Shown here: in pieces, positions 24,468-37,253 of the stretch
Position numbering within the stretch: the stretch's first letter is position 1
Layout of the letters: every line of letters starts with the position of its first letter
NCBI GenBank assembly: GCA_025403435.1
Contig: CM046348.1
Location: forward strand, 36,762,052-36,826,051
Direction: 5' to 3'
Origin: Artocarpus heterophyllus
Lineage: Eukaryota; Streptophyta; Magnoliopsida; Rosales; Moraceae
Length of the DNA stretch: 64,000 bases
Position numbers and translations under genes: made by a program
Notes under the pieces: generated by a model
What the model was told of the DNA's origin: nothing
The model's database searches: none
Seen by the model: the letters and a program-made list of their open reading frames with translations, nothing else

Positions 24468-26014
24468 CACATTAAGCTACCTTAGTAAACCCATGGATTA
24501 CTTGGTGAGTTACCTCAATGGGATAAGCTTGAAAAAAATGTGAGTTTAGCCAAAAATCTTTCATTTTTCTTCCTTTTCAAAACCGGCAGCCATTGAAGCA
24601 CCTTCTCAAAAATTTTTCAACTTCAAATCTTTGCAAAGTTAACCCCAATTAAGTTCTAGAAGCAAAATTCAAGGGATTTATCAAGTTTGAGGTAAAAATC
24701 TTAACTTTTTTTCAAGTTCTCCTAGTTTTCTTTTCTTGGGTTAAGAGGGGAATTTGACTCAAGGAATTTTCATGTGAACATGCCTAGGAAAAGCTTCAAA
24801 GAAACCCTTGGAAAGGCTAGAAGCATAAACTTCCTTTGGCAAGTTTTGCTTTTTCTTAAACCTAAAGTTTATGTGATTTTTATTTTGATTTTTACTATTT
24901 CAAAAGTATGTGGGTATTCAAGCAAATTTTTGCTTAAATTCCATGGATATATGATTTATGGCATGTTGGTATTGTGAAAATTAAGTGTTGAATGTGCAAA
25001 ATGGCAGTTTATTTAAAATAGGTTATTTTTGTAATTTTAAGGTTAGTTTTGCAAAAATGGTGTTTGGGCATGAAAATGGTTTAGACAAGGTTTGGAATTG
25101 CCTTCACAAGCGTGGAGATGCTGTTTAAAAATGAATTTTTACAAAAATGACCCAAGGACTAGATTGCAAGAAAAAGTTTTTTCTCGGCAGAATTGAAAAA
25201 TGCTCAAAAACATCCCTGTGCAGTGAGAATTTTGAAAAGTTAATACACAAAAGTTGTTGATTTTGAAAAAACTATTAAATATCACTGACAGTTCATCGAA
25301 AATTGTAACCATGTATGAGATATTAATTTTACAAAAATTTGTTGAAATTGGGAAAAATTTTTTAAGGGCAAAAACTTCATTTTTCAAAAGGATTTAGGGT
25401 ATGGTACTTTGAGCAAAAATGATCCTTGTGAAAAATGAAAAATTTTGGTTTAAAGAGATTAATTTTAGTCCGGGGGTAAAATTGTTAGAATTTTCAAATA
25501 AGGGGAAAAATTACAAAGTTTTACTTAAATGGGACATCGATGTAAGATAAGGAGATTCGACCCACTAGAGTATTATTTTAAAATTAGTACGCAACTATTT
25601 CTGTTAAAATAGTGAAATTGAGCTCGAGAAGTTTAGTAGGCCCATCGAGGGCAAAATCGTCATTTTTTCTCGAGTGACTCAAATCACTCCGAAACATTTC
25701 AAAGGGGAAAAGGGATTATTTGTAAGATTTCTGTCTTTCGTTAGAGACAATAGGGTAGAGTAAAATAAGAATAAGAAAACCAGTGGTTTTCGGAGTTGTT
25801 TACAGTTATGCAACTCGAGTTATTAATTAACGATCATTTTGTAATTGACACATAGAGGAAGTAGTGAAAAGTTGGCTAATAGAGTTGTAATTGGCCAAAC
25901 AGAATCTTAGAAGACTAGGAAAGAAGGAATTGAGGTCAAAGTGCACGCAAATCCAAACCAAGTAATACCCATCCCATCTATAGTCTGAAATTGTAGGTAT
26001 AGAATGTGAAATAT

Positions 26015-26220
26015 GTATATGTATACCTGTGTGTACATCAAGGTGTATACCTGTGTGTATGCTATAATATGAGTAATAATAAGAATATTGGTTTGTACTT
26101 GTGAGTATGTAAAATAAATACTTGTGTGTATATTATGTTGTATATCTGTGTGTATATTAAAGTGTACCTATGAGTATATAAAGTATGTACTTGTGTGTAC
26201 TATACCATACAAGAGTATTT
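26015..26220. repeat. Imperfect TG/TA-rich repeats in G1 LTR
   Basis: Repeated variants of GTATACCTGTGTGTA and GTACTTGTGTGTA, separated by AT-rich spacers, at least eight copies over about 200 bp. A degenerate minisatellite. Confidence 0.7.
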
Positions 26221-26850
26221 ATGTTTTGTATATAACATGTGATTATAACTTCATGCATGGTATGATAACCATAATAATTGGCTGGTAAATATACCACCAG
26301 AATTAAAAAGAGTGTCGTACTGACTCCTGACTCAAGAGGAGTTTAAGGATATAGTATGGTCTTGGTGTCACGTAGTCCTGTGTGTGCAATGGTAACAGTT
26401 GGGCCCTAGTTAAAGATAAGAACTGATAATGATAAAGAATGTTCATAAGAAAGCATAACTAGGTCATGCATTTTAGTGAATGTGCATGTGGGCTGTATGG
26501 GGACTTAATGAGCATAAGCTCACTAAGTATTTCATGTTATGGGTATTTCGACAAGAAGGTTAGAATAATTTCCTTACTGAGCTGGTGGTGGGATGAGTAA
26601 TGTGCATAATAGTTATGGACGCCACCATAGTTTTGTTTCCGTTGTAATATATTATATGTTATTTTGAAACGTAATGTTTGGCAAACAATATTGTAAAAGA
26701 AAGTGTGTTTATGTAAATACAAGTATATATTTGTATTTCGAAAGATGCTAGAATTTGTATGTGAAAAAAAAGAAAAAAAAGTTCCTAAGTTTTATCTATA
26801 CGTAAGTAAGAAAAAGGTTTTTCATAGCCCAAAAAAGACGGGTTGTGACA

Positions 26851-27702
26851 TTGTCTTCTCGTTTTGCCCTTTTATTATGGTTTTCTTTTCTCTCTTTTTT
26901 TTTCTTCTCCTCTCAGCTAACAATTTCTCTTTCTCTATCTCTTTTTCTTTTTACCCCTTCTCTCAGCTAATAGTTTCTTTCCCTATTTTTTATCCTCCTT
27001 CTTTCTCTCACTGATGGTTTTTCTTTATCACTCTCGCTTTTGATAGTTGGTCATTCTTCCTTGCAGACACCATTGTCAAAAATTGTTCTTGTAGCCATTA
27101 CAACCCAAGAAGTAATAAGCACTTGGGCATGAACTTGGAAACTCCTATTTTCCAATAGAGATGTTGGCCTACTTCCATGTCGGATATATCGTATAACCCT
27201 TTTAGTGTGTTAATGGAACATAGTCAAACATTCATATTACCCTCTGAAAGAAATAGAACTTTAAAAGGAGTTACTTCGATTCAACCATCTCTTTTTTCAA
27301 CTTGCCCACTTTAATTGTATATTTTGAATATCAATTAATCACATAATAGCCTCAGTTATTTTTATCTCTTTTGTGCGATTCAGGAATAGTAACCGATTCA
27401 ATAAATCTATAAATCTATTTTATGGAGTTCCAAAAATAATTTACTTTCCTCTATTTGTCAACAGTGGTGGACATTCGTTCCTCTTCCTTGCTACATTTCC
27501 CATGACTACAACTATAAAGAAATTAACCGGAGGAGATTACAGGGTCGAGCTGCAAAGGAAGGTTGATTTTAAAAACTCGCCACTATCTCTTGCTCATAGA
27601 GATTTGCACATGCTATGTAATAATCGCAATAGTGATGAACCACTGGAGAATATAATGGCGACGGCGACATGATGAACATGGAGTAGGTTTGAGGAGAGAG
27701 GG
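26851..27702. other. Spacer between G1 and G2, no gene recognised
   Basis: The only stretch between the two gypsy hosts. The first 180 bp are strongly pyrimidine-rich with three spaced variants of TCTCAGCTAA. The rest is ordinary AT-rich DNA with short open frames (for example 27373-27672) that show no family signature. It may be pre-insertion sequence or an eroded older element. Confidence 0.5.
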
Positions 27703-28556
27703 TGATGCAAACGATGCTGCACAACCACACATACAAGAAGAGGAAATCACACGTGGGCTTAAAGGGACTCAAGGGTAGCATATGCATGATTTTTTAAGCT
27801 TGCCAAGTGGGCTAATCACAAGACTTAGAGCCAAGTGTTTCAAAGAAACATTAAATGGACTAATCCAACAAGTTTGGACTGAGACATATATGTAAAGGCC
27901 CAACACAAGTGATCCACAAATTCAAGAGAGATTAGTCACCAAGATTGAAGTTCATGAAGATTCTGGATGATGTGGCCTTGTGCATATCAGCTTCTTGGAA
28001 ACCAAGATTTGCCATTTCATCAAATCTATCAATTAATTTCTTTTATTATTCAAATTTGTAAAGTTCAAATTTCAAATTTGAAAACTTCCTTTTTTTTAGG
28101 GATAGGCTTGTTTTAAGATTAGGATAAGATTATCATTATCTAGCTTTTATCAGAATAGGATAACATTATCTAGCCAAATCCTATTCAAATTAAGATAAGA
28201 ATATGTAGCTAAATCCTATTCGAATTTAAGCATTAATTTCAAATTTTTAGGGATTTAGGGGTTGAAAATTCATGGCTTATATATAGTGTAATGTTTAGAA
28301 TATTTTCACTGAACAATTTAGATTGTTCAATTAAAAAAAGTGTGCTTCTTCTTGATTCTTGAGAGGACTTTTGGACTTATCAAGTTAATTCTTGTGGTGT
28401 TCAAACTACAAAACTTATCATCTTGATTCTTGAGTTATTTTTGAGATTCTTGGTTGGTGTTTTCAAACAACCGTAGTTCTTAGTTCTTATCTTGCTGGGT
28501 CATAGGTCAAGACTCAACAAACTTGTGTCTTGAAGATCTTGGGGTTCAATTCAACA
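27703..28556 (+). repeat. G2 5' LTR
   Basis: About 854 bp from TGATGCAAACG to TTCAATTCAACA, alignable throughout with 62606-63447. Similarity continues a few bases beyond the proposed end, so that end could shift slightly. Confidence 0.8.
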
Positions 28557-28604
28557 TTTGGGTTTAGGTTTAGGTTTGAAGGCAAGTTTAATTATCTTTA
28601 TTTG

Positions 28605-28609
28605 CTTTA
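28605..28609. repeat. Target-site duplication of C3 (cttta)
   Basis: cttta at 28605-28609 is repeated at 47540-47544 just outside the C3 ends. Confidence 0.93.
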
Positions 28610-30462
28610 TGTTAGACATATATGCCATAAGGACTAAAAGTATAATATGTTTTTTGAGACATTTTTTTATCAATAAAGAGTTTATTTATTATTCATATAC
28701 CAAATTGATTGTCCTCTTTACGTTCATATTTGTTGAATGTATGATTAGTAAATGACAGTATGAAATTATAGGTCTAAAGCCTTTAGAATCAGGGATATGA
28801 TAGACATATTATGGAAAGACATGATTCTAAAGGTGACAGTCTAAATTATAACGTCTGCAATCAAGGGAATAAAGTTGGACGCTTTATTCATGCAAAGATT
28901 GTTATGTTGTCTATATCCCTAATGGAAGATAGTTTATCTTAGCCATCAGAGGTAGACTCCGCGAATAGAAACATTGATGCATTGTCATATGTGATGATAT
29001 ATTGAATTGGGACATAAAGTGTAATTGATTTGGATTAATAATTCTATCTTGGCAAATCAATTCACTTTAAACAATCATATGTGTTATATCTCAATCTTGA
29101 GGTGAATAATGAGCCTGTTGCCTTGATTAATGTCTTTTGTTGTACCAAAGGGTGACATCCACAATTCATGTTGGTACGTATGCTTGTACGTGGAGACATA
29201 ACTCTAGATAGCGTAGACTTGTTATTCGTAGACACAGAATCGATAGCTCCTCTTTAGGAGTCGATGATATCTTCTTATATGCGTTATTGTAATTGAAAGA
29301 TTGGAGCAATCAACCATTTGTATACATAGGTATAACTGAATGGTATACTGTCTATATGTGGTAAGTTTTTCGATGGTGAGATAATGGAACGTAAGAAAAA
29401 AATAATTGGTAGGTAAGACAAAATTTATCCTTGAGCTGATTATGGATATCTTATGGGGATACGATACATTATGATATATCAAAGAGACTTAGCTATTCAG
29501 GCTTTGTAATTCTATATAGTTCGAGAATACAGCTCTACGCTTTTAGTGGAGTAGTGTTAGAGTTGATAATTATGAAATGTATATCTGGGATATTGGGTTT
29601 CATAATTATCAAGAGCTTGAACTTTGTAGGTCCATCAGGTCCCCTTTGCTAACTCATAAGAAATCCTGTAATGATACAACATGCTTTTCTAATAAATTGG
29701 TAACCTATGTCAAATTATTGGATTGGGTGAAATTCAATAGGATAAGATAATTCATGTTTGTTTATTGGTTAAATTAATTTTGTGACAAATTAATTCCAGA
29801 TAAACTTGTTGAATTATCAGGAATATTTATTTTCCTAAAGATTATCTAGATATGGTTGTTTTAATCAAATAATTTCTCTATTGGGTTATTTGAATTAAAA
29901 CTGAGCTTTATCTAAAGAATCTCAGGTGAAAAATAAAAGATTCGCATGGATTATTTATCATAAGTTCGGTAGGCTGGTCTTCAGGTTTGGGCTATTGATG
30001 GAGTAAGTTCGACAGGCCGATTTGTTTGTTTGGTCTGCCGACCGAATGATAATCTGATCACATGTTTTTACGCGATTTTATCAGATACTGATCCAAATTT
30101 GAATTTTTAAGGCCTTATATGATAAGGACTAACCCTAGGGTCCAACCTCTATAAATAGGGAGTGAGACTCATAAGTTATTTAGATTAGTTGAGAGATCAA
30201 GAGTGAATACTCTATTTTGTGAGTCTCTAAAACTCCCGTGAAGAGCTATTGTTCACAAATCATGGATAGAGAATAGCAAAGAAGACCAGTTGTTTGAGGC
30301 TTTTCTAGAACGTTCTTTGCTTCATCGATTACAGGAGCTCTTCAACAAACAAGGTTAGTAAGATTTCGTTAATTTATGCATATAGCGTGTCAAACTTGTG
30401 TTTTGAAAAATACTATGATATAAAAAAATTTAAAATTTTCACTACGTACTATTTTTCTAACA
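28610..30462 (+). repeat. C3 5' LTR
   Basis: Starts TGTTAGACATA and ends TTTTTCTAACA. TATA box TATAAATAG at 30150-30158. A degraded palindrome array occupies about 29965-30040. It lacks the second copy of the roughly 80-bp U3 repeat. Confidence 0.92.
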
Positions 30463-30464
30463 AT

Positions 30465-30477
30465 TGGTATAAGAGGC
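30465..30477 (+). other. C3 primer-binding site, degenerate
   Basis: TGGTATAAGAGGC, a mutated version of the tRNA-Met PBS at the same two-base distance from the LTR as in the other copies. Confidence 0.75.
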
Positions 30478-32112
30478 ATAGTTTTACGCAAATTTATGAG
30501 TTTGTGATCATGCTATCTGTATAAATTATGTGATCTTTGTCTCTTCTATGCTTGAATCTAATTTTTTAGAGAGTTGGCACTCTATGGTTTTTATATATTT
30601 ATATGTTGTCATGGATTATATGGTGAATATTTATTAATTAATTATGGTTGATTAAATTATTATTTAATTAATTGTTAATTGATTAATTTTGTGTCGATTA
30701 TGGTTCCTTAAAAGTTAGGATGTGTATCTAGGTTTTTCATGTAATTAGATGGCGATCTATCATCACTGTCTAGGAATTATTATTTAATTTTAAATTTGTA
30801 AGAATTTTGTAATCAAATAATGATTCGAAAAAGACAAATTTAAAAGATGGATGATAACGTTCCACAGGTATCTTCCGAGTCTCTAATTTTATATTTTTGA
30901 ATTGTTGAAAATAAAATTGAAAAACGGTATAAAAAGTGTATTTTCTAGAAAATGTGAATTCAACTTGGTCGGCAGGCCAAACCCTCAGGTTCGTCAGGCC
31001 AATGGTCGCAGATCGGTAGGCTGAACCTCTGGGATTAGCAGGCCATCCACGGGGCAAAATTTTGATGGCTCTGACGGCAGGCTGAACTTTGAAGTTCGGC
31101 AGGCCAATTTGTCATGATCGACAAGCCGATTACACAAATCGGCATGTGACAAAGAGCTGCTAATTTTTAAAAAGGTGTATTTTTTAGTGCATTTTTTATT
31201 TTATTTTTGGTACAATTCTAAGAAACATTAAATTTCGATATGAATAAAAATATGGAGTATTCGATCTATGCATGATTGAACACTTGAAGATGGACAATAC
31301 ATCAAGAAGGATACAATTTGAAGTTTCAAGGATGAAGAATTGATAATATGTTTCGATTTATCTCTTGTAAGCTTTGATTTATTTTCTATAGAGTGGAACC
31401 ATAATATTACAACTATTTATTATTATTTTGCTTGTAGCTTTGCATGATTGCTTTGCTTGTCAGCATTATAATATGATTTACCATGTATGTTGATAAGATG
31501 TTATATAGAATTGGGAGTGCTACTTATTAAAAATTGTTCATGCAAGTTTCTTAAAATAAAACCTTGATTTCAAAAGATTAAGTAAGAGAAGGTTTTCGAA
31601 GAGAAGACTTACGGCCTTTATCATTGGTCCATAGGTAGCACATGGTGGTTCTGACCCCTAGACAAAGACTTCATCATATACCAAGTTGGATCTCTGAGTG
31701 GATAAGGTATTTTAGCATGATTTATCATTGTGCACCCCTAGGTGGTGATTATAAATCATGGATAAAATATTGAAACGATGGTTGTACACTCAAGTTGATT
31801 TTATTATTAACTCCCCTAGGCGCTCTGTTAATAAAATTAATGGCTAAAGAAATGATTATTAATATTGCTAGATCATATGGGTCCTAGATGGCATATATTA
31901 ATCTAGAGGGGATCCGTGTTCCTGATTGAATTTGGCAAGTCTCCCCTGGTCGCTTGTTGAATTCAAAGTTAGAAATTATTGTTGCAAGGTTGTGATATTT
32001 TCAAGGTTTTGACACATAAACACATTATGTTTTACATGATTGTGTTATCTTACTAAATTATTATGGTATATTTACTTATGTTTGGTATATGATTCTTTAT
32101 TATAGATTAAAA
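30478..32112 (+). other. C3 leader
   Basis: Non-coding. A decayed palindrome array lies at about 30970-31150 and the stem-loop series at about 31639-31973. Two CCCCTAGG loops and the GGATCC loop are still intact. No gene seen. Confidence 0.7.
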
Positions 32113-34706
32113 ATGTCTAAAAATGCTTTATCATCGATACTTGAAAAAAACTGATTAACCGGTGAGAATTATAATGTTGGAAACGGAACCTAAATATCGT
32201 CCTATGCTTTGAGAAACTAAAATATATGCTGACAACTTCGTGTCCTCCCGAGCTTATGGGAGATTCCACTAATGAGCAATCCAAGCATATGATCGCTGGA
32301 AAGATGCTAACAATCATGCCTGCTATTATGTTATGGCCAGCATGAATAAGTGCTACATGCTCAACATAAAGATTATGAGACTGCGAAGCAAGGGGCACTC
32401 TTATGGAGGAGCATATGATGTTGGTCATGGGTTGCTTCACTAAGGCTCAAGCCAATGGAGTTGACATTGATGTTGATACACAGATGACTATGGCCTTTGA
32501 GACTCTATCTAAGGAGTTTGTCCCTTTTGGAGCTTCATTTAATTTAAGCAATAGAAGGGATATGACCTTGATTTAGTTGATAAAGCAGTTACAGGAGTTC
32601 AAAAATCTGATCAGGGAAACTCTTGCTGGTGATGAGGCCAACTTGGCGGCTGTCTTTGGTTCCAATCCCAACCCTAGGAATAGAAAGAGGCAACGGGCTA
32701 AGAACAAGAAGTCTTCTATTCTTGCAAACGGCAAGAATGAGAAGAAGAAAAAGAAGAACCCGAAGAATCTCAAGTACTTTTTCTGTGGGAAGGTCAGACA
32801 CATCAATAAGAATTGCAAGGAATTCTTTTCTAGAGGAGGTAGGTGTGATCTACTAGTAGTTGAAACTTGTTTAGTTGAGGAATCCAATGACACTTGGGTC
32901 ATAGAATTTGGAGCAACTAATCATGTTTGTGTTTCTCCGTAGGGGTTCAAAGAAACAAGAAGTCTGTTATAAAAAGACTTCACGCTTTAGATGGCGATGG
33001 ATCCTTAGTGTTGGCTAAAGTACTGGAAGATATCCATCTTTATTTTGATAATTAGAGGAGTTTATTTTTGTGAGATTGTTTTTATGTTCCTAAATTAAAA
33101 AAGAATTTAATTTCTATAGCTTGTCTATTTAAAGATTCTTATGTAGTGTCTTTTAATAATAAAATGGTGATTCGTAAAAATAAATCTTTTATATATAATG
33201 GATAGATGCAAAAGAATCTGTATTTTATCAAACCTAAGATGGACTTACTATTGAACATTGAGGTTAATGATAATAACTCTAAAAGACTTAAAACTTCTTA
33301 CTCTAATAAGACCTGTCTTTGGCATTTGTGACTAGGTTATATTAACTTAAATAGGATTCAAAGGTTGGTAAGAGATGGACCTTTAAGTAACTTAAAAGTA
33401 TAATCTATACCATAATGTGAATCTTATTTGGAGGGTAAAATGATCAAAAGACCATTTGGGTCTAAGGGCAAGAGGGCCGAACGGGTTCTAGAATTTGTGC
33501 ATAGTGATGTTTGTGGACCTATGAACATTCAAGCACAAGGAGGTATGAGTACTTCGTCACTTTTATTGATGATTACTTAAGGTATTGGTATGTGTACCTA
33601 ATGCACCACAAAAACAAAACTTGTGACTAGTTCAAGGAGTTTTGGACTGAAGTGGAAAAGCAATTAGGTAGACTCATAAAGGCACTTTGATCCGATCGAG
33701 GTAGTGAATACCTTTCTGATGAGTTCCTGGGACACTTATTAGAGAATGAGATTCTATCCCATTTGACTGCGTCGGCACACCGCAGCAGAATGACGTAGCT
33801 GAGAGAAGAAATAGGACCTTGTTGGACATGGTTAGGTCCATATTAGTTATTTATCATTGCCTTTATCCTTTTAGGGATATGCACTACAAACTACATGTTA
33901 TCTTTTGAACAATATGCCTTCAAAATTGATTTCTAAAACTCCTTAGGAGTTGTAGGTGAGGAAAAAGACATCCTTAAACTATATTCGCATATAGGGATGT
34001 CTGGCTCATGTCCTGTTTAAGGAAGCGAATAAGTTGAAAGCACATTCTAATGTTTGTGTGTTTGTAAGATATACAAAAGGGATTGAAGGGGGTTATTTCT
34101 ATAACCAAAGGAAAATAAAGTCGTGGTTTCAACAACTGGAACATTCCTTGAGGAAAGTTACATGGACAACTTTAAGCCTCAAAGAAAAGTGGTTCTTAAG
34201 GAGTCAGCTAGTGATTCAATCACTCCGAGGGTTCCAAATGAAACTGTTCCAATCAGTGTGGAAAAACCAACTAAACAACAACCTAAGGAGCTTTGGCGTA
34301 GTAGGAGGATCGAGCGTCGACCTAAGAGGAATATGTTCAATGGTGAGGCCTTCTTGGCTAAACCGGTTGAACATGATAAGGATCCTTACACTTACAAAGA
34401 GGCTATCGAGGATGTTGATTCAAAACTTTAGACAGAGGCCATGAACACAGAGATGAAGTCTATTGAGACTAATCAAGTTTGGGAGCTTGTAGATCTTCTC
34501 GAAGGGGTAAAACCCATAGGGTGTAAGTGGATCTATAAGTGAAAAATAAGAGTGGATAGAAAAGTCAAAACCTATAAGGCTAGGCTTGTAGCTAAGGGAT
34601 ACACGCAAAAGAAAGGAATCGATTACGAGGAAACCCTTTTGCCTGTAGCCATGCTTAAGTCCATCCGCATTCTTTTGTCCATAGCTGCTGCTCTCGACTA
34701 TGAGAT
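32113..34706 (+). pseudogene. C3 gag-pol remnant, 5' part (Gag to RT N-terminus)
   Basis: Heavily decayed copia polyprotein from MSKNALSSI (ATG 32113). A deletion removes part of gag near 32392. A zinc knuckle with one His/Cys-region change (CGKVRHINKNC, near 32780) and the protease region (DTWVIEFGATNHV, where the catalytic Asp has become Glu) are visible at 32580-32940. Integrase remnants span about 33300-33860 and the start of RT 34440-34706. Many stops and frameshifts. C4 interrupts the RT just before its first catalytic Asp block. Confidence 0.9.
34702..34706. repeat. Target-site duplication of C4 (gagat)
   Basis: gagat at 34702-34706 recurs at 44405-44409. The C3 RT sequence is continuous across the insertion. 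Confidence 0.97.
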
Positions 34707-36145
34707 TGTTAGACATGTATGCTCTAAGGAGTAAAAATGTAATACGTTTTTGGAGACATTTTTATCAATAAAGAATTTATTCATTTATATATACCAAATA
34801 TTGTCCTCTTTACGTTCATATTTGTTGAATGTATGATAAGCAAACAGTAGTCTGAGACTATCAGTCTAAACCTTAAGAGTTGGGCATATGATGGGATGAT
34901 TATGCGGTAGACACGACTCTTAAGGTGATGGTCTAAAATATATGATCCGCAATCGAGGGAATAAAGTTGGGCGCTTTATTCATGTAAAGATTGTTATGTT
35001 GTCTATATCCCTTTTGGGAGATGGTTTGTCTTGGCCATCGGAGTTGGACTCCGTGAATAGAAACATTGGCGCGTTGTCATAGGTGACGATGTGTTGGATC
35101 GGGACATAAAGTGAATTGATTTGGATTAATAATTCTGTCTTGGCAAATCGATTCACTTTAGACAATCATTTGTATTGTATCTTAATCCTGAGATGAATAA
35201 TGGGCCCGTTGTCTCGACTTGTGTCTTTTGATGTACCAATGGGTGACTCCCACATCTCTATAGTGGCATGCATGCCGGTACGTTGGAGGCATGACTCTTG
35301 GTAGCGTAGACTTGTTATTCATAGATATGGAATCCATAGCTCCTCTTTAGGAGTAATGATATCCTCTTATATGCGTTGTCCTGTAATTGGAAAACTGGAG
35401 CGCTCAGCCATTTGGATACATAGGTGTAACCGAATGGTATACTATCTTTGGATGGTAAGTTTTCTAATGGTGAGACAATGGAACGTAAGATAAAAATAAT
35501 CGGGAAGGTAAGACAGAACTTGTCCTTAAGCCGATTATGGATGATCATATGGGGATGCGATACACTATGATATGTCATGGAGACTTAGCTACACGAGCTT
35601 CGTAATTCTATAAAGTTCGAGAGTGCAGCTCCAAGCTTTTAGTGGAGTAGCGTTGGAGTTGATAATTGTGAAATGTATATCTGGGATATTGGGTTTCATA
35701 ATTATCATGAGCTTGAACTTTATAGGTCCATTTTGGTCCCCTTTGCTAGCTCACAAAATCCTGTAACGACACGGCGTGCTTTTCCAATAATTGGTGACTT
35801 ATGTCGGATTTATCAGATTGGTTTAAAATTTATAAGAATCAAATAATTCATGTCTGTTTATCGGTTGAATTAATTATGTAAGAAATTAGTTCAAGATGAA
35901 CTTGTTGAATTATGGCGTTCGGATAATTCTTGTCTGTTTATCGGTTGTTTTAATTTTGGACAATTAGAACAAGATAAACTTGTAGAATGATTGTGAATTG
36001 ATTTATTTTCTTAGAGATTATCTTGATAAAGTTTGTTTTGATCAGATATCTTTTCTATTGGGCTATTTGAATCAAAACTGAGACTTTATCCTTTAGAATC
36101 TCGGGTGGAAAATAAAAGATTAGCGGAGATTTTTTCTCGGCAGTT

Positions 36146-36219
36146 CGGCATGCCGGATGACGTGTTCGGCCTGCCGAACTGGCCAATTCGGCCTGCCTAT
36201 CTCACAGTTCGGCATGCCG
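36146..36219. repeat. Phased palindrome array in C4 5' LTR (4 units)
   Basis: CGGCATGCCG, CGGCCTGCCG, CGGCCTGCCT and CGGCATGCCG have centres 21, 22 and 21 bp apart, ending about 120 bp before the TATA box. Confidence 0.88.
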
Positions 36220-36339
36220 ACCGCGACAGTTAAGATTACGCGTTTTTCACACGTATCTTATCAGATATTGATCCGAACTTGATTCTGTTTCGATTTTTGA
36301 GACCTAATCTGATATGGACTGACCCCAAGGACCAATAGG

Positions 36340-36346
36340 TATAAAA
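36340..36346 (+). promoter_or_regulatory. TATA box of C4 5' LTR
   Basis: TATAAAA, with CCAAT immediately upstream. Transcription would be expected about 30 bp downstream, near 36370. The 3' LTR has TATAAAAAG at 44005-44013. Confidence 0.75.
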
Positions 36347-36740
36347 TGGGAGTGAGTCTAATGATTTACTCAGATCAATTTGAGAGATTAAGAGTGATAC
36401 TCTTCTGGTGAGCATCTGAAAACTCCCTGAGAGCTTTTGTTCACAAATCACGAACACTAGCTTTGGGTTCTCTCTATTGATTGGAAGGAGAGTCACCGGT
36501 GGAAGAGCTGTACGTGTGAGCCCACACTGACTCCGGTTGTGGATAGAGAATAGCAAAGAAGACCAGTTGGTTGAGGCTCTTCTGGAACGTTACTTCTCTA
36601 CACAGGTCGCGGAGGTTCTTCGGCATACTGAGGTTAGTAAGATCTGTTTAATTTAACATATAACATGTCAAACTTGTGTTTTGGAAAATACTATGTTGAA
36701 AAATTTTAAAAATTTCGCTGCGCACTTTGTTTCCAACAAT

Positions 36741-36753
36741 TGGTATCAGAGCC
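36741..36753 (+). other. C4 primer-binding site (tRNA-Met)
   Basis: TGGTATCAGAGCC two bases after the 5' LTR, identical to the initiator tRNA-Met complement used by many plant retrotransposons. Confidence 0.95.
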
Positions 36754-37253
36754 GAGGTTTTTACATAAATTTGCAAGTTTGTGATCATGTTATATGCATA
36801 AATTTTTTGATCTTAATCTCTCCAATGCTTGAATTAAATTTTATAGAGAGATGGCACTCTAGGTTTCTATATAATATATATGTTGTCATGGATTATATGG
36901 TGAATGTTTATTAATTAATTATGGTTGATTAAATTGTTGTTTAATTATTTATTAATTAATTAATACCGGTTATGGTTCCATAGAGGTTAGAATGTGTATC
37001 TAGGTTTTTCATGTAATTAGATGGCGGACTATCATCTCCGTCTAGGAAGTATTATTTAATTTTTAATTTGTAAGAATTTTGTAATTAAATAATTATTCGG
37101 AGAAGACGGAACAAGAAGTCGGAACTTAAAGATAGATGATGGCGCCTCCAGGTATTTCCTGAGTCTTTAATTTTATGTTTTTGAATTGTTGAAAATAAAA
37201 TTGATGAATTGCATTAAAATTGTATTTTCTGGATTGAGGGTTTTCTGCTCGGT

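Larger units (their letters stand above)
1..26850 (+). mobile_element. Ty3/gypsy element G1 (5' end outside window, interrupted by C1)
   Basis: A decayed gypsy retrotransposon. The gag part lies at 1-654, the rest of gag-pol at 20085-23860, and a 3' LTR of about 2.96 kb at 23888-26850. Domain order PR-RT-RNase H-IN, with a chromodomain-like tail, identifies Ty3/gypsy, probably a chromovirus. The 5' LTR is not in the window, so age and TSD cannot be read. Copia element C1 (655-20084) is inserted in gag with a perfect 5-bp duplication. G1 is therefore older than C1, which is older than C2. Confidence 0.9.
23888..26850 (+). repeat. G1 3' LTR
   Basis: About 2963 bp from TGTAATGACC to GGGTTGTGACA, with TGT...ACA ends. 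It follows a purine tract AAAAGGGGG at 23874-23882. An alternative start is the TG at 23884. The long LTR and these termini resemble Del/Tekay-type plant chromoviruses. It contains a perfect 12-bp inverted repeat (24436-24467) and a TG-rich imperfect repeat block (26015-26220). Short open frames inside are not supported as genes. Confidence 0.8.
34707..36738 (+). repeat. C4 5' LTR
   Basis: 2032 bp from TGTTAGACATG to TTCCAACA. U3 carries a tandem repeat of about 80 bp and the phased palindrome array at 36146-36219. TATA box at 36340-36346 with CCAAT at 36332-36336. Confidence 0.96.

Noticed and set aside
26703..27014. 103-codon Phe/Ser-rich frame
   Set aside because: Produced by a polypyrimidine tract crossing the end of the G1 LTR; no protein signature.
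28560..28580. TTTAGG repeats resembling plant telomere sequence
   Set aside because: Only two to three units and not the TTTAGGG heptamer; chance in the G2 leader.
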